Below, one piece after another: positions 24,437 through 36,300 of a stretch of 64,000 nucleotides of DNA (position 1 is the first letter of the stretch; the number at the start of each line of letters is the position of its first letter). The translations under genes were made by a program, and so were the position numbers. This DNA is from Ancistrus triradiatus (taxonomy: Eukaryota; Chordata; Actinopteri; Siluriformes; Loricariidae): positions 1 through 64,000 of the forward strand of contig JAJAGP010000550.1 in NCBI GenBank assembly GCA_025084515.1, given 5' to 3'. The notes under the pieces were generated by a model that did no database searches, was not told the origin of the DNA, and was given only the letters and a program-made list of their open reading frames with translations.

Positions 24437-25591
24437 ATGAGCAAACCAGAAAAACCCTTGTCAACTCTCTGGGGTAGGTGATTTTCTTTTTTATCTAACT
24501 TTATAGGGTTTTACTCCTACTGTTTGGTCAAATGCCATCGCATCCAATTTCTCTTGCTCTGATTTAGGCTGTGAACTAAATGAATCAAACAAAGAAGAAT
24601 CGTTTAAGACAGATGACACAAATCATCAGCACCAGCTTGCTTTGAGAACTGTAAGCCCCATGTAAAGCATTCGAGCTGGCTTACTTGTTGGTGACAAACT
24701 TGTATATAATTGCCTTGTGAACTATACAGTACATCTCCCTTGCAGATGTGCCTTGGTCATACTGCTAGAGATGAATTTAACATAGTTGAATTACTGACTG
24801 GTGAGGGCAGTGGTGCCAAAGCTGTGCCCATTGCTACGTTGCACGCCAAGTCGATGCCTACAGTAAGTAAATCTGTTTGTATTCGTGCCATGTATATGGA
24901 AGCTGGTGAACTAACCTTCCTAATGTCCCACAGGTCAACTTGTCTGGCTTGGATTTGCACCCGCCGGTGACTTTTCGGCTAAAGCATGGCTCAGGCCCAG
25001 TGTTTGTTGGTGCAGAGCATGTGGCCTGTGAGTTTTTGGATTTGGTGGTTGGCTTGGTTAAGCAATGGCCCTTGTGAAGGCCGCATAATCCCCTGGGCAT
25101 GTGTTGCAGTGGAAGACTACTCTGATGAGGAGCTGGAGGAAGAGTTAGATGAGGAGATGGAGGAAGAGGAGGAGGACATTGAAGAGTCACCTGTAAAGAA
25201 ACCAGCCAAAAATGGTGCAGGCAAAGTGAGTACATGAACTTGCCTTACCTAGGAGTATTAAATCTTTTAGAATGCTGAATTTATTTTTTATTTTTATTTT
25301 TTTAAATTCAAGCGAAAGAAGCCAGAAAAGGGGGAAGATGAAGGGTAAGTTATGACTTTTACACATGTAATAACCAAGCAGTTCAGTTTTAATATGCTCT
25401 TGGCTTGCTTTTCTTTACTCCCAAATGTAGTGATGTGTCAGAAGGTGAAAATAACCCTCCTAAAAAGGTAAGTTTGAAATTTGACCTTTAAATTTGCCTG
25501 TTTGAGATTGACCTCGAAGCAAAATTAATCTTTGGGTTTTTTCCTTTAGGGAAAAGGAAGGGGAAGAAAGCCACTTGCTGCAAAGGTTTGA
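24437..25591 (+). CDS. npm2: npm2, nucleoplasmin 2 (complete gene)
   Basis: Nucleoplasmin is the oocyte and egg histone chaperone that stores H2A-H2B and decondenses sperm chromatin after fertilisation. It forms a nuclear pentamer. Coding exons: 24437..24473, 24568..24650, 24746..24862, 24934..25027, 25110..25225, 25313..25344, 25431..25467, 25550..25591. The phases join to 185 residues plus TGA. The core has WGCELNESNK, HQLALRTMCLG, DEFNIVELLTGEG, VPIATLHAKSMP and HPPVTFRLKHGSGPVFVGAEHVAL, the typical eight-stranded nucleoplasmin fold. Next come an acidic A2 tract of about 25 residues (YSDEELEEELDEEMEEEEE), a bipartite Lys-rich NLS (VKKPAKNGAGKRKKPEK), and a Gly-Lys-Arg tail (GKGRGRKPLAAKV) as in frog nucleoplasmin. 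The start ATG has A at -3. The gene converges with myo18b. I cannot tell npm2a from npm2b. Confidence 0.95.
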
Positions 25592-25755
25592 CCAAGCAAG
25601 AGCAGAGTGATCATGAACTGTGACTTGACATGAGTGGTCTGTGGACATGGTTCTGCAGCTGCTGTGAAGCCTTTTCAGGGTTCAGATGCTGAAATATTGT
25701 CTTGCATTGCAGCCATAGCCAGGCTTTTAGCAATAAAGATGGCAAATGTTTCCGT
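25592..25755 (+). other. npm2: npm2 3' UTR and poly(A) signal
   Basis: AATAAA lies at 25732..25737, about 140 bp after the stop codon, so the 3' UTR is short. The cleavage site is probably 15 to 20 bp further on. Confidence 0.65.
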
Positions 25756-26839
25756 TTTCATCTGTCTTGTCTATTAAAAGAAGTTAAATCACTTGACTGG
25801 GCTTGCGGTGACAATTCTATGTTCTTGTGTTCTAAATTGATCTGGCTTTAGACTTGTATATGGAAACTACTGTAATGTTGGGTAACTTCAGTAGAGAGCT
25901 TTGGGCTATGTTCACAGGGCATGAAAGTGGCCCAAATCTGATCTTGCTGTCATATTTGGAACAGTGAATGGCAAAGTGACATTCAGTTCTGATTTACTTC
26001 ACTCGGTCTTAACCAGAAGCATGGCAATGCAACTTGGTCGACGCTTCTGTCATTCCTAGTTGTCAGATGTCAAATGCATACTGAGAATTGAAAATGGATG
26101 GCAGCTGTGAGGGAGGTTTTCAGGGGCAGGATTGTCATGACTGACCTCATTTCAAGTGATTTGTCTCTATAAACAAAATTAGAAGGCAGATATTGCAACT
26201 GCTCAGATTGAGGAAATTTCTAAAGTAATGGCCAAACGCAGTCACAGGAGAACATGGTGCCGGTGTCAAAAGGGTAAAAGGAATTGCCCTTAAATGAGGA
26301 TAACAGGGAAGTTCTAAAAAAGACAAACCAAAGACATGATTGAATGAAGTGCCCTTTAAAACATGGTCTTGACTAAAATTTGACTGTTTACCTGCTGAGT
26401 AGATCAAAGTATTGCACGGCTTGTCAGTTTAGGAGTGTGATGTCTAACAAGCACTCCTAAATGAAGAGTAAAAGGTAGTTTTTTTTAAATGGAATTGCAT
26501 CTCACACAAAATGATAGTTGTATGTTCTAAACAACCCCAAATGGCATGAATACAATAGTTTGTCTTGCAAATGGTATGACCCACTTCATCCCTCCAATTT
26601 GTTGGTGTCTATCCAGTCAGTGTTTCAACTACCCAAAAAGTCAGATGTATTTCCTTCTCAAATGTGGGGAATTGTAACCCCCAACTGTTAAAATGTACAT
26701 ATTTTGTTTAAAAAAAGGAAAATGGGACATGTGGGGGCTCTCACTGGGTGATCCAGCACCCCCTAAAATTCTGATCCTACAATCGGCTCTGGTGTAGACT
26801 TGGATTTTTGCCACTGCTGATCCGTATTCAATGCTTTGA
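25756..26839. other. No gene seen
   Basis: Unique-looking sequence downstream of npm2, with no open frame over 90 codons and no repeat that I recognise. Confidence 0.5.
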
Positions 26840-27095
26840 TACATTTGCAAATTCAGCTACTTCCTTCACACTACAGCCTTTGGTGTGCCCAAATACAAAA
26901 ACTGCTTTGTAGCCAATCATATTCAGGTGCTTGGCGACCCATTTTCCACACATCAAATGAGACATTCACTGCACTGTACCACCTCTTCTCAATCTATCAA
27001 TCCTGTCGCACATCCCACACATATTTATTGCCCGAACATTCTTGTGAGATGCCATCTGAAGGAGCCTGAAGTTAATACCACCTTAAACACAAAAG
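26840..27095 (-). mobile_element. Fragment of a Tc1-like 5' end, family P (inverted)
   Basis: The motifs TTGGTGTGCCCAAATAC and GAGCCTGAAGTTAATACCAC, read reversed, match the plus-strand copy at 39200..39560, which carries an HTH. Confidence 0.55.
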
Positions 27096-27394
27096 GCGAC
27101 TAATTTTCTTGTCCAGGGAGTTTTAGTTTTTATATATATATATGTTTTTGACTACAGAAACAGTAGTGCAGTAAACATCCTAAAATAACTTGGTAATGTG
27201 ATAGGCTCACTGTGCTTTAATCTATGATCTGATATGCTTTCAATTGTAAAGGTCAGACCGAGATCAATGATGCTAGGACAGTTCCATCAGCTCTCGTTTA
27301 AAGGGAACGAGCACCACCTTCCAAAAATAACCTCGGTGTAGCGTGTAAAATATTAAATGCATAAAAAACACTCGAGGCCTGTTCTTTCTAACCT

Positions 27395-27519
27395 TTTATT
27401 CATGTGTACAAAGTGTTTACAATAAATGTGCAGCATGTCCATTGTTGTGCTTCCACTATCAGTGACATGGAACATTGCATTTTGGGTAGACCCTCTGAGC
27501 ATTTTCCATGATACCCTGT
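27395..27519 (-). other. Orphan terminal-exon-like segment with poly(A) signal
   Basis: On the minus strand a strong acceptor (TACTTTTGTTTTGCAG, with a CTTAAC branch-like site) ends at 27520. One frame then reads GIMENAQRVYPKCNVPCH and stops at TGA; AATAAA (27395..27400) follows about 65 bp later. The layout is that of a last exon with a short 3' UTR, but I find no partner exon and do not recognise the peptide. It could be the end of an unannotated gene or a long non-coding RNA, or chance. Confidence 0.3.
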
Positions 27520-27639
27520 CTGCAAAACAAAAGTAGGTACAAGTTAAGAAGCTTATAGACTCATTGACAAAACAATGCACCAGGATGAAGTTGTTGGGAT
27601 TGAATAAAACTTTATATGTATGAATGTAATGATGATATA

Positions 27640-28165
27640 CACTACCTGACCAAACAAAAGGTCACCAACTGGATGAAACTAAGCAAATAGTTAAATAGTT
27701 AAAAAAAGAGAATCCCATCGGATAATTACTGCATGGGTGATTATGTTTCAGCTGGCAACAAGTTCTTTAACCCTAACTGATGCAGTGAGTAGCTTCTCAT
27801 TTGTTAAACAACCAAGTCGAAAGACACATCCTGTGGTCGTGGAAAAGATGATCATCTGTTACAGAAGGGTCAGATTGTGAAAGAGTGGTTCAGCGAGCAT
27901 GTGCTATCATGTTCACACATGGATTGGCCACCTGAACCCCATTGAGAATCTTTGGGATGTGCTGGAGGAGACTTTGTGCAGTGGAACAGATCTCCCATCA
28001 GCAATACAAGATCTTGGGGAAAAATTAATGCAACTCTGGACAGAAATAAATGTTGTGACATTACAGAAGCTTGTGGAAACGATGCCACAGTGAATGCGTT
28101 CTGTAATCAAAGCTAAAGGTGGCTTGATGAAATATTAGTGTGTGACCTTTTTTTGGCCCGGCAGG
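27640..28165 (+). mobile_element. Tc1-like family F, internally deleted copy
   Basis: TA-flanked ends CACTACCTGACCAAACAAAA and, reversed, CCCTGCCGGGCCAAAAAAAG. It keeps a transposase C-terminus (HLNPIENLWDVLEE, LGEKLMQLWTEI, KLVETMPQ) including the last catalytic E. Confidence 0.82.
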
Positions 28166-28215
28166 GTATGTAAGTGATTACAATATTAAAGCGAAAGGAT
28201 ACGTTTATTTGGGGA

Positions 28216-29300
28216 CTGTACAATTGAAAGGAGACTCTGGTACCCTGCTAGGCTGCCTCTAACCTGGACACAAGATGAGATATGGTTGGGCATGGAGGCA
28301 AACAGGTTCTGTATGGTATCCCGCAGCACATTTGTTCATAGTCAAATAGGTTGCCGAAGCTGGCGTCCCAGCCGGTCCCATAAACACTCGTTAATTCTGG
28401 CCACCGAGCAGGCCAAGGAAGTGTTGCAATCTGGTGGAGACATTCCTGTGAAACCCTTTCTGTGTGTAGACAAGCATTATCCTGCTGAAAAATGCAGCTG
28501 GAAGCCCTTCCATGAGAAGCAACAAGTAGCTGCAAGATGTTCTGCACATATCGCTGAGTTGTTAGTGTCCCTCATATCACTACTAGGGGTGACCAACTGT
28601 TGTATGCGATGGCTTCCCAGATTATCACACCAGCAGTTGGGTCCATATGTCGGTCTACAGCAAAGGTAGGATTGAAGCGCTCACCACGAGGACTCCATAC
28701 TTAAACCAACTGTCGTCGGATCCCAAATAGAGTCTGAATTTGTCGCTAAAGACAATGTGGTTCCAAGTCCATAGCAGTCTAGGTTTCTCGATACGACTGC
28801 TAACAAAGGCAACAGTGGCTTTCTGTCAATGGCAGAACATGTAATGTGCGCCAACAGATTTCCTTCTGCTAAGCACCTGGAAATGGTCCGGCCAGAGGCG
28901 GGTGTGTAGTGAAGGTGCCTCCTGTGTCTGGATGATGGACAACAAAACTGTGGGAGCTGCTTGTGCATGTGGATCAAACAATCCTTTCTACTGTTGGCCT
29001 ATCTGGGCCACCCAGAGCCTGTTCACCGTGTGAGCACAGAACCACTGCTCCCAACACTTCCTAACAGCTAGGTCAGAACGGCCCAGGTGGCGGCCAATTT
29101 GTCAAAACGTCCATTCTGCTTCACTCCGTCCAATGATGCCCCCTTTCAGTCTGTCAACTGAGCAAAATGTCTTAGTGTGTGTTGTAGAGGCATGTCTAGC
29201 AGTCAACCATCTCTCACCAAGAGGTACACTATCCAAACGTAGCTTCCAAGAGCCTTTTTATAGAGCAGCACTTTGTCTAATCAGACCGCACATTTACATA
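28216..29300 (-). mobile_element. Tc1-like family G, decayed copy
   Basis: The minus strand shows a transposase end: [36 protein letters not shown]. Upstream parts appear in other frames (WNHIVFSDKF-like trace near 28745). It lies just downstream of the myo18b stop and may overlap its 3' UTR. Confidence 0.75.
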
Positions 29301-29452
29301 TCCGCCCGAAATATAACTGCATGCCGAGTTTTGCGGCAATCCAACATTTCTATCTGGGTGCATTATTTTATATCATGGTTTCTCCTTTACCACTATTTTA
29401 AAAAATAAATGAAACAATAAAATGCAAAAAAATCTCACCCATTTCTATATGT

Positions 29453-30359
29453 TCAGTCAACCTCTTTCCTAAGATACTTTTTCATTACTGAATTGATATC
29501 TCCTTCGCTGCCCTCAGCTTCCAGCCTCTCTCCCTGCGGCCCGCGACGCCTCCGAGATCCTCCAGAGCCAGATGAATCTGAATCGGAGTCCCTGCACGAT
29601 GCCCTGGATGGGGGCAGCTCTCCGAAATGCACGCTCAGGGCACGACGGCCGCTCCCTCTGGAACTGGTACTTGCTAAACTGCTAATAGACTGCGATCTAC
29701 GGATGGCGGGCAGAATATCCGAGTTGGCATCACCTCCCGCCTTCTCTTGGTCTGGTTCAGAATTTTCAAGTAGGCGTCGATTCTGAAAAACAAGCGGCTC
29801 TGTACCCAGTACAGCTTCCCCTCCACCGTCGGCAGCCAGACTTTTGATTATTCGGCGCCGCATTGGCTGGTAGGGGCCTACGGCGGGCAGGACTTTTGAG
29901 CGAAGCTCCTCTTCCTCTGGGATGGAAAGGTGTTGGCGGGGACCTGTTGAGGACAGTGCTGATGTGAGCGAGTCACAGGAGCTAAAGCGGTTTGTCTTAC
30001 CCCCAGCAGACACAGTCGTGGGAACAGCTGGTGTGGATTCAGACAGAGCGCGCAGGCTAGAGGCACGGGCCATTAGGGGGCTAGGCACTTTCAAGATGCC
30101 AGGTCGCACCGCTGACTCCGGACCCTCATCCCTGTCTGGGGAGAGGGAGGAAATTCTGCGGCGCAGGGTGGAAGCTCCTGTGGTCTGGTAGATGGGTAGG
30201 GATATTGTACTGCCCTCATCCATCTCCGAACTTTTGTCCCATCCAGCTCGTTTCTTCCGTAAGCCTTCCAAAAGCTCAGATAATGCTGTGGAGGAAGATG
30301 CTCTAGCCAGACCACCAGAGCTCTCGGCTGTAACATCGTCCATGTCCTGAGAGCAAGAT
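29453..30359 (-). CDS. myo18b: myo18b last coding exon and stop
   Basis: The exon is 907 nt, about 301 residues, and ends in TGA at 29453..29455. It opens after CCACCAG (the downstream CTCAG would break the phase). The product is low complexity and Ser/Arg-rich, with short conserved islands: [54 protein letters not shown] and the final [15 protein letters not shown]. The 3' UTR is not delimited: no clear minus-strand AATAAA lies just downstream, and a decayed Tc1 copy (28216..29300) begins within about 150 bp. Confidence 0.93.
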
Positions 30360-33300
30360 CTGGTGGAGTACAAAAGCAAATGGAAGTTTATAATAAAAAT
30401 ACAGTACTGTGCAAAAGTCTTAGGCCACCATTAGATATGCTGTTTTAGCAATGGTATACTGACCATATAACATATTGTCTAACTTGGATTTGTCTCTCCA
30501 TAATACTCTTTTTCAATGATCTTCATTCAAATCTTTGTGAGCTTTAGAATATCTAAGCCTTTTCACTCTGTTCCCCTGCCAAAAAACTGGTTTCTCGGTT
30601 GTTACCCTTCCAAAAAGACCATTCCTCTTCAAGCTTCTAAGCTTCTACTATAAGAAGGGTAAACTTGACATCCTGATGCTGCTATTGCTCAGGTGATAAA
30701 GCAGCATACAGAAAAACAGCCTATGTATTATATCCTATGAAATATTCAGTTTTTGTACTGCATACAAATTCCTTGTATTTTCCAGTTGTATTCTGCTAAA
30801 GACACTATATGGACAGAAGGCCATTGCTCAAACAATGGTATATCTAACATCTAAGATTTTTGCACAGTACTGTAATTCAGCATACTTCACTTCTTTGGTT
30901 TAATTAGCATAATACACAATGAAGGCGATCACCTAAAGCTGTAAGTGCTTATTGTGTCTGCTATAGATTGGCGGCCAGTGGTACTGCCAGCGTAGGAAGA
31001 AGCTCCAGCCTCAGAACGCCTGGAACTCCCACGTGGCACACCAAGCCAATTCCGAGTGCCCTCACCGACATCCTCTGTGCCAATGCTGGAGCCTGCGGTG
31101 GACATACTATCCCTGTAATAAAACACAACAATCAGCAGAGCTACAAAACTCTGAGACTCATGTTTTACTTGATGCTCATCAGGCTGGAAAAGGTTAAAAT
31201 TCCATCCCTAAAGAGTTCAGACTCCACAGTCAGATATATTGTGTACAAATGGAGGTGATGCTACCGTGGGCCACCGTTTCTTGTGCCAGGAGTGGTTGAC
31301 CAACAAAGCTCACTCCAAGAGCAAGGAGTGTAATAGTCTGAGAAGGTCACAAAGAAACCCAGGGGAACTGCTAAGCAACTAAAGGCCTCTCTCACATTGG
31401 CTAATATCAATGTTCAGAAGTCCACCATCAGGAGAAGTTGCAAGAAAGAACATTGCTGCCCGTCTAGAGGTTGCTACAGATCATGTGGAGAAGACTTTTG
31501 GAAACAGATTTTGTGGATTATAAGACCAAACCATAACTTTTTGGTTTAAATGAGAAGTGTCATGTCTAAAGAAAGGAATACACAGCATTCCTGCTTGAGA
31601 AGCTGAACCCTTGTATCAGTGAAACATGGTGGTGGTAGTTTCATGGCATGGACCTCTTTTGCTGTATCTGGGACAGGATGGATCCCCATCATTGATGGAA
31701 AAATTAATTCTGAAGTTATATCAGCAAGTTCTAAAGGACAATGGAGACACTGAGACACATTAATAATCCAATAACTGCAGAAAATCAGATTTTGATCAGT
31801 AATCTGATTAACAAATATACATACAGCGTTTCAGAGTCCATGAAGTGTTCAATAGCCGTTTCGCTGCTTTAAATTCCATGGTGCATTAAATTTAATTCCC
31901 GGGTTGCCAGATCATATGAGAAAAATTCAGTCAGGGTCAATGGAAAAATAGGCCAAATAAAGCCAAATCTTTAGAAGAGGAGGACCTGGCAACTGTGTCG
32001 GGTTAGGAAAACGAGTAACTGGTATACATGCTATGAGTAATACGATTACCGGTGTAAAATCCAGCTCTCTTTATCGGATTTCTTAATCTGATTTCTAGAT
32101 CGGTATATGCTGCATACATGACCACTGCAGAACTTTGATCGGATTATTAAGTGCATTTAAACGCACTCAATTGCCGTAAGCACACAAGTCATTCTACCAA
32201 AAGACAGTTTAAGAAGAATAAAGTTAATGGCCAAGTCCTGACCTTAGTCCAATAGAAATGCTGCAGAAGGATTTGAAGTGAGCAGTTTATTTGAGGAAAC
32301 ACACCAAAATGCCAGAGTACAAAGGCGTACAAATGCCAAATGCTGGTCTGTATGGAGGAATGAGCTAAAAAAAGTCAATGTGCAGCACAAGGATGTCAGA
32401 TACAGATACTGAACTTACATAGTTTTGCCACTTATGGATATGTAATATTCGATCATTTCCCTCAATAAATAGATAATATACATTGTCTCATTTGTTTAAT
32501 CGTGTTCTTGTCATCAATTTTTAGGGCTTAACGTTAAAAATCAGATGGTGTTTTAGGTGATACTAACACAGAACACCCCCGTTTGGGCCTGTATGCATCG
32601 AGCCAGATAAAAGGCTCACTTGTGCAACAGGTCCATGGCAAGACTGCGTGGCGATTACAAAGCCTTTGATATCGCTGTTGACACCTAGCTGTGCATGTAA
32701 GCTAAGTGAACCATGGGCTCATTATCACAGACTCCCTGTCTCTGGAGCGCTGTCATTATCAGAACTGCACGACTCACTGAGCCGGGACCTGCTTCCAATA
32801 TGTTGGGCTGACACATAAAACAAGGTGCCAAGGCCTGCCAAAATCCTGGCTTTACACACTGACATGGACACCAACCTTACAGCATGGTCAGTTTTGGAGA
32901 TTGGAAAACGTGCCATTCAACATTAAGCAGTGCCAACTCGGCTAGATCAGGGAGTTACTGGGATGTCTACGTACAAGCAGCTTGTAAGCCCAAGGATAAA
33001 GTGCTTTTCTCAAGCTCGGATTCTTCACTGCTCACAGGTGATGGAGAGAAGAGGGCGATAGCAGAGCTGCTTGTAAATGAATTAATGTAATATTCAGGAG
33101 AAGTGCATAGCAGTGCTAGTGGGCTTTTTTTTTTCCCCTTAAAAAAAGGCATATTGGGGGAATCCTTTTGAGCAAATGGATTCGTGCAAACATTTCCAGC
33201 ACTCAGCAGTTCAGCAATGCAATTAGTCAGTACAAACAAATCCTCATCATGCACGAGTACCTGTGAGTTGAATTTACTTTTGTGGACAGGACCCAGTTTC

Positions 33301-36300
33301 CCAAAAGCTACATACTGTACTATGAACATGCTGCTCTTGTGTGACTAAGGTGAGGTAAGAACACTCCTCATAAGAATACCGGAGTGTTCCACATTGCAGG
33401 AGTGCTAAAGGAGTAGCAAGGATGGTTGATTACTCCTTTGAAATGTGCTATTTGTTAATAGCCATCCATTTCTGCATTCCAAAAACAGTTAAGACGGGGC
33501 AATTTATGGCTAGTAATGAATGAAAAAACAAAATAATGACGCGATTTCAAACAGGTGATGTCAACAGGTGATTGTGATCGTGATTTGGGGCAAAATCAGT
33601 CTCCGCTGACTTTTTGAGGAGTAAAGATGGACACGGGATCTCCAGTTTGTTAGCAAATGCATGAGAAAATGATTGAAATGTTTAAAAACAATGTTCCTCA
33701 AAGAAAGATTGAAATATTTAATATATGTAAATATATTCAATATTATGCAGTCACATTCAGTAATGCCACTTAAAACGTTACTGTGCAAAAAAGAAGCCTC
33801 ATGTTAACCATGTCCAGAAGTGGCATCGAATTCTCCAGACTCGGAGGCATCTATGATGAACCATCACACAGTGGAAACGTGTATTATGATCAGACAAATC
33901 AGTGTTCCAGATCTTTTTTGGAAGAAATGGACACCGGACCAAAAGGCCAGGCTCTGTCATGGTATGGGGTCGGGTCAGTGCCCTTGGTAATGGTCATTTA
34001 CCCTTCTGTGATGGCGGCATTAATGCAGAAAAGTACACTGAGATTTTAGAGCAACTGAAGCTGCCATCAAGTCGACGTGTTTTGCAGTGACGTCCATGCA
34101 TTTTTCAACAAGACAATTCAAAACAAGCCAAATCAGAACAAGTTAGGGCTGAAATATGTAAACTCCTTCAGTCTGTCTTTGAGGAACATTCTTTTAAGCA
34201 TTTCAAAAGTTTTCTCACGCATTTGTTGATAAACTGGAGATCCTCTGCCTGTCTTTACTCCTCAATGTCTCAGACTTTCATGGATACTATTTTGTACCAA
34301 ATCATGATTATAGTCACTTGTCCACATCACCTGTTTGAAACCACATTATTATTAAGATTATTTTTACCTCATTACTAGCTCTAAATTGCCCCATCCCAAG
34401 TTTTTTGGAATGTGATGCAGGCCTTTTCTGATTCAGGGTTGTAGGTTAAACATTTAAGATATTCAAGAGTAAGACATCTTCAGTAGCATGACCGAATGTC
34501 ATGGTGGTTAACTCAGTACAGCTGCTCTAATTGAAGATCGCACTCCAGTGATCTTTAGCTTGTGGCCAAAATACTGTTAGCTACCTAATCATTTGGTACT
34601 GCACATTATTTTACAGCTTTTGTGCCACAGCAGCATATCGCTAGACCAGAGTTAAAACTGGCTGCCACCTTAAGCTAAATAATATATATATAATAATTGA
34701 AATCCATTGGCATCACAAATAAATGTATTCTAATGAAGAAGCCATGGGAACAACTGGCATAACCATAACCAATTTTTTGATCCATTTTATACTGTCAATG
34801 CACAAGATGTTGACTGACATGACACCAGGGCATTTCTAGAATTTAGAGGGACACCGCTGTACCCATCACTCAAGCTGCTTCCATCATCAGCTCCAGCCCC
34901 ATCATACCCAGGCCTCACCGAAGGGCAGTAACCCTCACCCTCCTCCGGTTGGCTGGGGTCCTGGAGTGACTCTGTGTATCGGACTACTTAATGCCGATGT
35001 GCATATTTCCCATTTTATTCAAACTATGACTCCATGACTTTAGTTTCCTTCTTAGATTTATCATCTACGCCGCCCAAGGGGGTTGGGTCCCTTTTTGAGT
35101 CTGGGTCCTCCCAAGGTTTCTTCCTCATAACACTCATGGAGTTTTCCTTGCCACTGTCGCCCTAGGCTTGCTCAATTTGGGATTGGACGTAGTTATTAGG
35201 AGATAATCTAAACTTGTAAAGTTGCTTTGAGACAGTGCTCCATTGTAAAAAGTGCTATATATAAATAAATTTGACTTGACTTGACTTGCCAGTCAGTTGT
35301 AGGGGCACAAATGTGCCTAAAAATGATCTTAATCTAACATGACCTACTGTTAGACACTAAGTAGATTATGTGATTTAAGAGTAAGGTGGGAGTGGATGAG
35401 AAATGTAGAACAAATGAACACAAAACGTTTTATTCATTTTTATGAATAAAAAGTTTTATGGGTCTAATATGTATAAGTGGTCAAAACATATAGCTATGAG
35501 CTATCATTACCTTGTTTGTAGTACTGCTGACTTCCTTTTAAATATCTGACGATGTCCATTACGCCATGCAAAAAGACAAAAGAGACTGGCTCTGACTGAA
35601 AGCGTTAGCTGCTCAAGCGTTTGGAAACATGCTGGGGCATTATGGGAAATGTAGTGCCTCTAGTGAATTTGTATGACGTTTCATGTAGTCCTGCTCATCA
35701 ATCCAGGATAAAGTTGACTTTTTTACCATCGTGATTTTAGTAAAATCACTTTGCTCTTCCGTAAAGTGGGTCAGATGACGCCCCTGCATGGCACCAGTCA
35801 CAGCACAGCGATCTTCGTGAAGCAAGTGTGACGTTTCCCATTTCTTGCTTCCCATTTCAGCATGAAATCGTTGCATGAATGTCCGTATTGAAGCAATATC
35901 ACTAAAGCCCAAAGCTCTGTTTTAGCTTGTTAGCATTCCTTTTTTGCCTTCTATCCCTGCACCGTTTGCATTCTCAAGATAAGTCAATCTGATAATTATA
36001 CATACAGTTTCGAAGCACAGCAAAACTAGGATCTTGCATTTAAAAAACATGCTGCTGCTGCTAAAGAATAAGGCATAGCTTCAGCTATTGGGGGAGGCTA
36101 ATCCATGCTGCTAAGCTAGTGCCTGTTTTACAGAGCCCACGTTCATGCCATCAAACCCTTCCACTAAACACAAGCAGAGGAGAACAGGCTGACATGTTGC
36201 TTACACTTCTCTCTTTTTAGAGGAAGACTCCACAGCAGTCTGTACACTGTGTAGCAAAAAAAAGAGACAGTCAGCAGAGGGAGAAAAAGAGGAGGAGGAC

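Noticed and set aside
32725..32916. Possible alternative myo18b terminal exon (ends [15 protein letters not shown])
   Set aside because: Joining it to exon 36575..36708 uses another frame and stops after about 11 residues; there is no poly(A) signal.
35640..35912. 90-codon open frame on the minus strand
   Set aside because: No domain, no splice context in the intron of a same-strand gene, and no related copy to show selection.
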